Assembly: GCA_036426205.1 (NCBI GenBank)
Contig: WSYH01000656.1
Span: 114,382 to 178,381 of the forward strand
Length of the DNA: 64,000 nt
Source of the DNA: Ascaphus truei
Taxonomy: Eukaryota > Chordata > Amphibia > Anura > Ascaphidae
Reading direction: 5' to 3'
Positions 46,310 to 56,048 of the stretch are shown piece after piece. Position 1 is the first letter of the stretch; every line of letters starts with the position of its first letter. The translations under genes and the position numbers were made by a program. Below the pieces are notes generated by a model, which had not been told where the DNA came from, made no database searches, and was given only the letters and a program-made list of their open reading frames with translations.

Positions 46310-46628
46310 AGTAATAGGTGTTTATGTAGGTCTATTATGTTTATATATGTGGTAATATGTATGTTGGTTCCTTTAATAGGTGACGGTCCAAATCTGACTT
46401 TGTAAAGATATGGGAGGCCTTGACAATTAGGGAGGTGACCTATTGTATACGTCATCCCCTATTAAGATCGGGTACTGGTGGGGATCTTCACTCTTGAAAA
46501 AGTTTTATAGACGAAACGAGTCAGAGTGGGTGTGATGTAGGTTTATGTGGAGGCTTAATAAAGTTTTGGAATTTTTCCAAGCGTTGGTTGTGTATAGTGC
46601 TGTGACCACGGTTACCAAATCCTCCCCA
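46310..46628 (+). mobile_element. Short hammerhead-bearing insertion with 9-bp target duplication
   Basis: The 9 bases AGCTCCGGA are repeated at 46301-46309 and 46629-46637, and the module reads through once the insertion and one repeat are removed. The insertion has no reading frame. It carries a hammerhead-like motif at 46489-46528 and an aataaag signal near 46557. It fits a small non-autonomous PLE-derived retroelement (retrozyme-like). Confidence 0.6.
46489..46528 (+). ncRNA. Hammerhead-ribozyme-like motif (degenerate core)
   Basis: Stem I is six perfect pairs, CACUCU (46489-46494) with AGAGUG (46523-46528). Between lie UUGAAAAA, a weak stem II (GUU/GAC), GAAA, a two-pair stem III (AC/GU) and GUC, where cleavage would fall right before AGAGUG. 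The core has the same C3-to-U and G8-to-A changes as 8388-8425. Confidence 0.5.
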
Positions 46629-46814
46629 GCTCCGGAGACCCCTGCACATGTACACTATCAATAAAAATGTATTTTTCAATGTTTTATTGTCATTTATTTG
46701 TTTATTAGATTTTATTTTTGGCGGCTGCTGTGTGTGTGTATTTTTTTTATTGTGGGTAGCGGGGTGGTGAATGGGGTATTAGCACCAACGTGGCTTGGTT
46801 AGGGCGTGCGGGGC

Positions 46815-46816
46815 NN
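46815..46816. other. Two undetermined bases (nn)
   Basis: The only ambiguous bases in the window, within ggggcnngggtagcgg. They mark the right edge of the indel-rich region, after which sequence quality looks normal. Confidence 0.99.
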
Positions 46817-46834
46817 GGGTAGCGGGAGGGCTTA

Positions 46835-47195
46835 ACCCCTTCATGACCGTAGCGGTATTAACTGCTACGGTCGTGAAGGTGTTAAGTGCACCCGCAACCC
46901 CCCCGCAAGTCCTAAACTCACACCAAGGGCCAAATACCCCCCTCACCCACCCCTGCTACCCACAATAAAGCGGGCAAGATGAGTTAACCCCTTCATTGCC
47001 TTAGCGGCTATCCGCTATGGTAATGAAGCAGCATTTCTGTATTTTTAATAATATTGTGCAGGAGCAGGGGGGGTCCCTGAGCATTAATTTCTGGCTCAGG
47101 GAACCCCCTGCTTACTGTACAATATTATTAAAATACAGAAATGCTGCTTCATTACCGTAGCACATAGCCGCTAAGGTAAGGAACGAGTGTTTATT
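46835..47195. repeat. Nested palindromes
   Basis: A short inverted repeat (cttcatgaccgtagcggtat...ctgctacggtcgtgaagg) at 46835-46885 is followed by a longer one at about 46990-47180, with cttcattgccttagcgg facing ccgctaaggtaaggaac, and gcagcatttctgtattttta facing aaaatacagaaatgctgc. Confidence 0.8.
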
Positions 47196-47221
47196 TATAT
47201 ATGTTTTTTATTCATACTGTA

Positions 47222-47480
47222 CATGTGCAGAGGGTCTCCGGAGAAAAAACGTTTTGGTTTTAGGTCTGGGGACCCCCTGCTCCCCGAGATACAGGCCCCT
47301 TTAGGGGGTGCCGGTATCCCTCTGCTTGGGTTACAGGCCGCGGTCACGTGATTGGGACCTTTAAACCAAGCAGAGGGATACCGGCACCTCATAAAGGGGG
47401 CTGTATCTCGGGAAGCCGGGGGTCCCCAGACCTTAAACCAATGCGGTTCAGCTCCGGAGACCCCCTGCACATCTACACAT
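47222..47480. repeat. Palindromic module (MITE-like)
   Basis: ggtctccggagaaaaaacg at the left mirrors gcggttcagctccggagacc at the right, centre near 47345. Same subfamily as 45235-45495. Confidence 0.85.
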
Positions 47481-47499
47481 CATAAAAATGTATTTAAAA

Positions 47500-47830
47500 T
47501 AATTTTAATGTGCCGATGTTTGCGCAGAGAGAGCAGCGGATCTCTCTCTGCTGCAAACACATCTCGCCCCCGCCACCCATACAGTAGTATCATTTATGTA
47601 TGTGCATATACAGTACTGTATGTGTACAGTACTGTATGTTAGGGCTTATAGGGGTTGTTGTTATACAGTACATATATATATATATATATATACTGTGTAT
47701 ATACAGTACTGTATATATATATATATATACTGCATTACAATTCATGAATTTATGCCATCTGGTGGACACGCGAAGCATTGCAGCTTATTAAATCCTGATC
47801 ATTATCATTTAACAGATCAGGCCCCCGTCA
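47500..47830. mobile_element. Fragment sharing an end with the 54-62 kb element
   Basis: Rich in tacagtactgta words and a (TA)n tract (47670-47735). 47734-47812 (attacaattcatgaat...gccatctgg...acgcgaag...cattatca) matches 61836-61910. It probably is a terminal fragment of the same DNA-element family. No gene. Confidence 0.5.
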
Positions 47831-47954
47831 GCCAGGCATGAACCGTGGCTGGGAAGGCAAACGCAACGGGGCTTGTCAGAGGTGAGGAGCGGCGCATTCC
47901 AGGTATCTGCGAGGTACAAACTGGGCATTTGCTTGAATAAAGTGTGTCGATGCT

Positions 47955-48185
47955 GTATATATATATATCTATGACTTGGGATGATGAATAGCCTGGGTAG
48001 CACCCAGTTAAAAGGGGCTGGAATAGAAGGATACATATATGCCAAAGTGGAGCAAGTTTAATTGGGCTCACTATTTCTCTGATGTTTATTTTTGCTGTGT
48101 TTAAAGCAACAGGCACAATAAAGCCTTGTTTTAATTTCACCTTAAAACAGTCTCCATTATGTACCTCTGCACATGTCCTCCTACA
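47955..48185 (+). repeat. 5' LTR, 3' part only
   Basis: Matches 52270-52502: gacttgggatgatgaatagcctggg, aataaagccttgttttaatttc, ending tcctaca. The upstream part of the LTR is replaced by the fragment ending near 47950. Confidence 0.8.
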
Positions 48186-48187
48186 TA

Positions 48188-48205
48188 TGGTGTCAGACGT
48201 GGGAT
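48188..48205 (+). promoter_or_regulatory. Primer-binding site, tRNA-Leu type
   Basis: TGGTGTCAGACGTGGGAT follows the LTR after two bases. It matches the 3' end complement of vertebrate tRNA-Leu (TGGTGTCAGAAGTGGG, from my knowledge of the tRNA) with one mismatch; the second copy at 52515 matches better. Confidence 0.7.
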
Positions 48206-49130
48206 GAGAGGTGGCCTTTGAAGTTAAAAGTGCCCGAAGATTTCCTGTGAAATTTGTTTGCTTTTTGCCTACAAACAGCCTAAACAAAAATATCTCATGC
48301 AGCAGAGACCAGAGTTAAAGCGACACACCCAGGCAAGAAATCACTGCACTGAAACTCACAAAACAACAGATGGACTCTTTTCCCCAATCCCAAGAGGAGG
48401 GAGAGAGAGACTGCTGAAGCAGGTAAACCTTATTTGCCTATCACAATAAAGTGTAATATGGCCATTGAAATAGGGGTTTTGCCTACCAGCCGTAGTCAGT
48501 GTTCAAGAAGTGAGTTAGCCCTTAAAGGGGATAGGCGTTTGTTGTTTTCAAATGTTTCGCTGAAGCAGTGAATACAGATGGTGACCCACGAGAGGTACTG
48601 ATTCTGCAAATAAAGGTTGCCACACCGCATAGGACTACCAGCTGTGAATGGAGTATATGCAAAAAAGTGTGAAAATTGATGCAAGACTGTAATGAAGCAG
48701 GGGAATTTTCAGCAAACAAATGCTGAGTGTAAAATTGCCCTACAGGGGGAAAAGGGATTGCTGAACTGTGTAAAGGTATTCCAAAGCCAATTACTGGGTG
48801 TTGAGTTACCCTGCCGGGAGTGAATGAAATATTCCACTGCAAAGAATGTTTTTTTTTTCTGCAAGTGTAAAAAAAAAAAAAAAAAGTCTGCCTGTGTATC
48901 TTGGGAGAGTGAATGCCATAATACCCAAAGATGAGATTGAAAATTACTGAACTCAAGCAGAAAACCAAATTCTGTTGCTGAAGCGGAGGGATTGCACATA
49001 GCAAGTAAATAGTGTAAAGCAAATGCCTTTGCTGAAGCCAGAAAATGGGCAGCTAGCAAGCACTGTATTTAAAGAAATAGAACCCTGGGAATTTAAAATG
49101 GCCACCCAGCTTAAGTCAAATACAGACTGT
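48206..49130 (+). other. 5' untranslated interior of the LTR element
   Basis: No supported coding frame. Contains T-run and A-run tracts (48849-48858, 48869-48885). The corresponding region of interior 2 is shorter, about 330 bases. Confidence 0.5.
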
Positions 49131-49135
49131 AAAAA

Positions 49136-51980
49136 TAGGGAAGAAAAATTGTTCCTGGTGTAAAGAACCCCACCACACGGAGCAGTGTCCCTTCAGGCCT
49201 TATTCAGACAATGAGAGTGAATCCATGCACAGTAATGCTAATGTTGTAAAACTTACCCAAGGGAAGGAAAAGTCTACAGAGATGCCTGTGAGAGCTACGA
49301 CCTCTACAAGCAAAATATGCCAACCTGTAGGACTACAACTATTTGGGGTTCTAGCAAATACAGTGACAACAGCTGTAATAGCGCCTCCTGAGGCCAGGAA
49401 GATAAATATACCTGATAGCCCCAAAATGGAGGACAAAATACAGCGTTTCTGTAAGGAACCCTACCCCACGGAAGAGTGGCCCTTCCAGTCCGATGAGGCG
49501 GAAGACATCTCTTATGGAGAACACAAACCAAGTTACACCCACAAAACACCCCAAGAATGGTGGGGGTGCCTGAACTCGGTACGAACCGAAAAGACCGCTC
49601 CCTATGATGACGAATATGATCGGCAGGAGAAAGAGCGGGAGCACTGGATCGCCGAATATTTCCGTCAGCTAAAGCAACTTCAAGAAAAGCCTGGTGTATA
49701 TAAGGAAGCTGCTGAAGTATCAAATAAAAAAGGAGACCCCAGTATTCCTGATGGAACGGAGTCATCCAAAACAAAAAGGCGGAAAAAGAAAAAGATAAGC
49801 GGTTCTTCACTTACCATGGAAGGAACAGACACGTCCGCAGACCCTGTGGAGAAAAAGGGGGACCGAGATGCCCTGCAGCCTGGAGAAAATGGAGAACTCG
49901 TCCCGCGGATAACCGAATATCCAGAGGGCCCAAGGCAGAGGTCGTTTACCCCAAAGAAGTGTCTGTCCGGTGCCAACAGTGAGGAACCCTCAACCAACCA
50001 TCCCAGGGAAGCGGAGCCGGAACCAGTGAGTGTCGATCCCTTGACCAGCCCTGAGGATGCCCTGAAAAATGCCAGGCGTGACTGTGATATGCTGCGTGAA
50101 CAATTGAAAAAAAAGAAAGATGATTACGCGGAGCTACTGAAAAATAACTTGAAGCTACAGGAATATGTGCTCGCAATGTACTCTTCGGCCAGGACAGAAT
50201 TGGACGATCTCAAGACTGAGCTAGATACTGCAAATGCTACTATATCCGCCATGGATGACAAGCAGAGCCAATCTGATAAAATGATGGCTACGCTGAAACG
50301 GAAGTATGAGGAGGCACTGAAGCAGATGACTGTCTTCCAGCAAGAGGTTCACACTCTTCGCATAGAGCTGAATGCCTCACAACAGGAGGTCAACAGTGTC
50401 CGGACAGAGGTGGACATATCTCAGAAAGAGGTTCAGACACTCCGCAGAGCACTGGATGCCTCACATCATGAGACAGCAGCTGCCACACAGAGCTGGAACT
50501 TTCCAGAAAGGAACTCCACAGTCTCACTGAGGAGCTGGACATTTCTAAAGAAATGATTGTCAATCTTGATACAGATCTCAAAGTCTCTCAGAAGGAGCTT
50601 CAGACCCTCAACCTAGAGAAGGAAGTCTCACACCAGGAGACTGTCATTCTCAAAGCAGATGTGCGTAAATGGAAGGAGTACTGCAAGGAGGCCCTGAATA
50701 GTACAGAGACTGAAAAAAGAGAAAATTTAAGATTAAAAAGACAAAACTTAAAACTGGAAGAAGAAATTTTTAATTTGACAGACGAAGTCAAGGAAAAGAA
50801 TGAAAAGCTGCACGAGCCTAAGGAAATAAAGACTGTGGGAAGGTGAGAGGTTTGAAGCAGAGCACCGACTGCAGAACAAACTGCAAGGTCTGCGTACGCA
50901 CCTCCAGATGTCCGAGGAGAAGCAGCGAACTCTGCAGGAAGACAATCTGCAGGCTGTTAAAGAAATAGAAGGGCTGCAGGAACGTCTGATTACCCAGTAT
51001 GTCCCCGCAAAGCAGCATGAGAAACTGAAGGCTACCCTGAGCATCACCAAAGCATCGCTTAAGGCCAAGCTTAGAACCCGGGTGACTCGGCACAAAAGGG
51101 AGCACAAGAAGGTCCAGAAACTGAATTCATAGTGCTTCACAATGCAATAAAAATATGGAAGCATGCTCAGAGAAAGCAAAGCATGCAGATAAATTCCCTG
51201 AGAAGAGACTTGCAAGTCGCACTCAAAAAACAGGGATCTCTCGCGGATGAGATTACAGTTCTACAAGGACAAGTATTGACCCTGACTAAGTGTCAGTATC
51301 CCACAGCCACAAAAACCCATGAAGACAAGGGTACAGTGAGAGCTGGGAATACCGCTCGTTTGAAAGACAAGGTTGCAAAATTTGAACCACCTAAACAAGC
51401 ACTAGCAAAACCTTCAGCCACCCAACAGGCAATAAAAGAAGGTACACGTGCTGAATCAAAACCAGAAGAATCCTTAGCTGATGAAGCTGAAAAGATGGGA
51501 CATTCTCTGGAAGTGGGTGTGGAATTACAACTTAATCCCAAAGAGGCTGAACTAGCAACCCCATTGAGTGGGAAAAGGGCAGAGAGACAGCTTCAAGAGC
51601 AGAAAACTCAAAGGGCTGTTTTTAAACGCTCTGCAACTACTGCCATACAGTCTGCCTACAATAAGACGAGCACCCGACGCGAGGGAAATCTCATGACCGC
51701 GCACATAGCAAAAAGACTATACTTAGAAAAAGTCCTCCTCGAGCGACTGAGGAGTGCTGATCTCAAGCACCTTCGGGAGGAGACACGAATAAACTGGAGA
51801 AAGGGCTCCAATCCCAGTGGGACTGAGGGTTCTCTTCCTCCATCCACTCTCATTCAAGTCACAGAGATATCTAGAATGAGAGTGGAAGGATGGGCTTTGG
51901 CCGTGGCAAGCCCAAGCTTCCCACAAACAGGGGAGGTATGTAACAGGGGAGTTATCCCTGTTCAGGTAATGTGCCTATAA
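49136..51980 (+). pseudogene. Coiled-coil protein with upstream zinc-knuckle motif in an LTR element
   Basis: Just upstream of the long frame, at about 49145-49195, lies a CCHC-like motif CSWCKEPHHTEQC. The main frame opens at 49225 (443 codons), continues in another frame from about 50490 to 50846, then 50850-51131, then 51132-51980. Frameshifts or stops at these three joins split one original protein of some 900 residues. Residues 1-190 are acidic and polar. From about residue 285 the protein is heptad-rich coiled coil with repeated L-x-x-E-L-D-x-S-x-x-E-V units. A basic stretch (KRRKKKK) lies at about 190. No enzyme domain is seen. It could be an unusual Gag, or a captured host coiled-coil gene. 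Identity is unresolved. Confidence 0.6.
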
Positions 51981-52512
51981 TCCAGCAGTGTGGTGGTTAA
52001 CTGCTGGTAGGCAATTAACAAACACCACCTGCCTGATTAGACTGCTTAGATATGCCTGTCTTTTGAGACAGGAAGGGAGACTCCTTAGCTCACGTGTGAG
52101 CTGAACAAGGAAACAGAGCAGAGGTTCTTGAGTCTCTCAGGAGAGACTGACCAAGAGAACACAGATCTCTGGAGCTGACAAATAAGACTTCTGAACCTGG
52201 ATGCTGATAATCCGGAGAAAAGGCAGCAACCCTGGAAACAGATAAGACTTTATGTTCCATTGACTGTTGTCTATATATATCTATATGACTTGGGCTGATG
52301 AATAGCCTGGGTAGCCACCCAGTTAAAAGGGGCTGGAATAGAAGGATACATATATGCCAAAGTGGAGCAAGTTTTATTGGGCTCACTATTTCTCTGATGT
52401 TGATTTTTGCTGTGTTTAAAGCGACAGGCACAATAAAGCCTTGTTTTAATTTCACCTTAAAACAGTCTCCATTATGTACCTCTGCACATGTCCTCCTACA
52501 ACGTCTCTTACA
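51939..52512 (+). repeat. Complete LTR
   Basis: Starts TGTAACAGGGGAGTTATCCC after a purine tract (aaacaggggagg) and ends CTCTTACA, 574 bp. It contains ctatatatatctatatgac (TATA-like, about 52270) and aataaag near 52430. Confidence 0.8.
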
Positions 52513-52514
52513 TA

Positions 52515-53445
52515 TGGTGTCAGAAGTGGGTTGAGAGGTGGCCCTTGAAGTTCAAAGGGGCCCCGGAGACTGCCTGTGAAAATGTCTATGCTTTTGCCTG
52601 CATAGTTCCTGCAAACAGCCTGAGCAACAAAACTCATGCAACAGTGACCAGATTTAAAGGGCTACACATCCAGGCAGGAAATCTACACTACACTGAAGAA
52701 AGCCACAATGCCACAGTTAGACTGGGAGGACTGCGACAGATGGTGACCCACACAAGGGACTCATGCTGTGACCAGAGTCTACCCCACCACTGCTGAAAGA
52801 AGAGAAAGAAAAGAAAAAAAAACCTGGGAATTTAAAATGGCCACCCAGCTGTAGTCAAATAAAGACTCTGCAAGAAGGGGGAATAAAATGTAATCCTGGT
52901 GTAAAGAGCCCAGCCACATGGCGCAGTGTCCCTTCAGGCCTTATTCAGACAATGAGGATGGCCCTACGTGGCCCCAAATAAAGGGCAGCAGCCAGTGCAC
53001 ATTTTTTTTCAACGAGCCAAGGAAGTGCAGCAGCAAGCAATGCGCTGTGGACCCAAGGAAGGTACATAAGTTTTACATAGCAACTGCACATCCAGTATCA
53101 CTGATGAGAAAGAATTTGTGCACAGCACTGCTGATGTTGTAAAACATACCATAGTAAAGAAAAAGTCTAGAGAGACGCCTGTGAGAGCTACGAACTCTAC
53201 AAGTCTGCCCACTTGTAGGACTACCACAATTTGGGGTTTTAGCGAATACAGTGACAACAACTGCAATAGCGCCTCCTGAGGTCAGGAAGAGAAATACACC
53301 TGATAGCCCCAAAATGAAGGACAAGATGTGGCTTTCCTTTAATGAACCCTACCTCATGGAAGAGTGGTCCTTCCGGTCTGATAAGGAGGAAGACATCTCT
53401 TATGGTGAACCCGAACCGAGTCACACCCAAAGAATGGTGGGGGTG
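52515..53445 (+). pseudogene. Second interior fragment of the LTR element
   Basis: Starts with the primer site TGGTGTCAGAAGTGGG. The frames match the beginning of the first interior: QCPFRPYSDNE (about 52923) and SPKMKDKMWLSFNEPYLMEE (about 53300). It is cut at about 53445 after aagaatggtgggggtg, where unrelated sequence follows. Confidence 0.7.
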
Positions 53446-54042
53446 CTGTCACTAGAGAGCAGACAATATATATAATAACTGGGCCAGATTGAACAAGATT
53501 AGGATATAGTAAACTGAATGAGTTTATTTCTTATGAGCAGAACAGACAATACATTAAGCAAATAACATTACAGAAATATTTACACTTACTGGGGTTGGAT
53601 AATGAGATATTCAGTCGAATAGCAGCTCATTAGTTGTTAAAGGAATCAGGACAGTCACGACAAGCACATGAATTAGGGGTGCAAGCAATTATATAGATGC
53701 AGGACCCTATTCCTAACATGGCAGTTCAGTTATTGGTGAACAATTACCTTATCCCAATCACAGGTTGACAGGTAACGTGAGAAGCAGGGTTTACCCAGCT
53801 CCTCATTAGTATACCTACCTTTCTCTTGGTCCTACATGGCCAGCCCATTTATAAAAAAAATATGACAAGAGACCTTTCGTGTAGTGGTGTTACATTTAAC
53901 AGGTCACAATGGTTAGTGTCCATCTGGCTGCAAATGCAATGAGGGCGAGTCACCTCCATAGATGTACAGGTTTTTCTCACCTCTGGCTAACGTCTCTACA
54001 GGGGACTGGAGGAGTAAAGTACATCACAAAGCCTTTCAAGTA
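53446..54042. other. No gene seen
   Basis: Unique-looking sequence with no supported coding frame or repeat. Confidence 0.5.
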
Positions 54043-54218
54043 CAGTGGCGGCCGCCTTTATCCTAAGGAGGCCGGATCCGCGGCGCTCTGAAAACCGCGG
54101 GCAGATGCAGTATGGTTTTTTTCCCGGAAAATATTGCGGTATTTTAGCGCTCGTAATATTAGCATTTTATTAGCGCTGTCTGCAATACTGCAATACCGTC
54201 TAAAAACTCAGGGGGGCG
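54043..54218. repeat. Transposon-end-like repeat, copy 2
   Basis: Reads cagtggcggccgcctttatcc after the bases TA (54041-54042), through gggcagatgcagtat, to ccgtctaaaaactcag. It matches 24779-24958. TA followed by CAGT is typical of Tc1/mariner ends, so this may be the left end of the gene-bearing element at 56-62 kb, but no inverted partner was found. Confidence 0.5.
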
Positions 54219-55618
54219 TTCGCGAGCTGATGTCTTCAAAGTCTAATACTTTAGCAGTTCAACCTACAGTACGTCAGTAAAGTCTGCGTGTGCGCGCGCA
54301 GTAATTGTAAATTTGCATATTTATACATGCATGTGCAGTGCTGTATGTCTCATTTTAACATTGTTGAAACGCATAGGCGTGTACTGTAACAGTATCACAT
54401 TTCGGCATATACAGCGCTCTCCCCTCGCTCGCCCCCGCACACACACAGGCTAATTTACTGCACTGCAGTATTTCAACTTCTTATCTTATCTACAGCACAG
54501 TACACCTCTCCCACACCATTCCTTTGAATGTGTGTCTTTCTGGTTTCAATCACATTCCTGCTTGCTAGCTGATGATTACTGTGCATGCGTCTATAACTTC
54601 ACCACTGCTTGCATGCGAAATTCAAGAGTGAGTGACCAAAAAAAAAAAAAAAAAAATCTCGCCATTTTTTATTTTTATTTTCTCCACAAGCCTGCCTAAA
54701 CCATCTTGATATCACGATATTAAATCTGTGCTGTAGCTTTTGAATGCAGTTTAGCTAATACTTCATGCAGCTGTACCCTGTACCCCCCTCGCCCACGCAC
54801 ACACACAAGGCTCGCTCAAGGATTTAAACCTGTTATCGACACCTCTCCAGAGCCATTCCATTTCTAAAGCTTCTCATTGTGCTTTTAATCGTCCGTCCCT
54901 AGCCGAGCATCACCTCTCTGCGCCTGCGTGCCTACCATTCATTAATTTTCCTATTGTTGGCTTTGAGTCACCTCTCTGTAATCCTCTTTGGGAAGGGAGC
55001 TAGCTGATGATTACTGCGCATGACTCACTCCCCCACCCCCCCAACCCTTTGAGGCTTTGTTTACGGTGACAATTGTGATAATCCCTTCTCGAATTTGATA
55101 TGTAAATCTGATTTGAACAGCACTGTGAAATTGAGAGTTAAAAAAAACATAATCTGATTCATGTTTTTGATGCAGTAAGTTACCACTTTTTGTCATTCTT
55201 TCTTTTTCTTTGGTGTAGGGGGGTGTCAATGATTATGATTAGTATGAATGTAAATAAATATTTATTTTATTTTATCAGGAACAAAAAATACAAATATACA
55301 AATAATCATGAATAATACAAAATACAGTCTTTATTCAGTTCTTCTGTCAGTTGAAAATTGAGGGCCGGTGGATTATCATGAATAATGCACATTGATAATA
55401 ATATTAATTAATAATATATAATATATAATAATATATATAATAATATAAAATTTTCCGTCTTTATCTTCTTCCTCATTCTGTGTAGTTCATTGAGAGAGGG
55501 GTGGTTTTGTGTAGATCATGACTGCACTTTAGATACACTTTACTGTACACGCAGTTCACACAATGTACACATGATACCCCCCTCCCCCTTTCCATCCTTT
55601 TTTTCTCTGAAAAGACAA
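54219..55618. other. No gene seen
   Basis: Contains a poly-A run (about 54639-54657), a few gcatgcgt and tacagta words, and an AT-rich tract at 55395-55450. No supported frames. Confidence 0.5.
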
Positions 55619-55985
55619 GAAAAGAAAAAAATAGTGCAGTTAGGTGCATATTATGGCATTGTGTACTGTATAGCTACTCCATATTGGACTATAGTATGCA
55701 GTTAATACTGTCAAACTAGTCTATACTGGAACTACTGTATAGTGTAACTACTGTTAAATACTTTGCAACCAGATGGCTAGTGCTGCTCTCTCAGGAAAGA
55801 AAAAATTTGAGCAGTTAGGTGCGTATTATGGCATTGTGTACTGTATACTGTAGCTACTCCATATTGGACTACAGTATGCAGTTAGTACTGTCAAACTAGT
55901 CTATACTGGAACTACTGTATATTGTGACTACTGTTAAATACTTTGTAACCAGATGGCTAGTGCTGCTCTCTCAGGAAAGAAAAAA
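55619..55985. repeat. Tandem duplication, two units of about 180 bp
   Basis: gaaagaaaaaa...gcagttaggtgc...attatggcattgtgtactg through ccagatggctagtgctgctctctcag is present twice, at 55619-55796 and 55797-55980, with few differences. Confidence 0.9.
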
Positions 55986-56048
55986 TCTGTGCCATACTTA
56001 CCTGTATCATACTGTACTTACAATACTACAGTACTGTACTATACCATC

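Larger units (their letters stand above)
46068..46645. repeat. Palindromic module split by a 319-bp insertion
   Basis: The left part 46068-46309 ends agctccgga. After the insertion 46310-46628 the module resumes agctccggagacccctgcac. Same family as 45235-45495. Confidence 0.8.
47955..53445 (+). mobile_element. LTR retroelement with tRNA-Leu-type primer site, tandem remnant
   Basis: The order is: 3' part of an LTR (47955-48185), interior (48186-51938), a complete LTR (51939-52512), then the start of another interior (52513-53445). Interior 2 matches 48186-49600. Sharing one LTR between two interiors is expected from recombination between copies or insertion in tandem. I find no protease, RT or integrase; the interior is occupied by a coiled-coil reading frame. 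It is likely a non-autonomous element, or one whose pol was replaced. Confidence 0.75.

Noticed and set aside
48522..49059. Minus-strand frames of 116-166 codons
   Set aside because: They are antisense in the untranslated part of the LTR element and contain poly-F from an A run.
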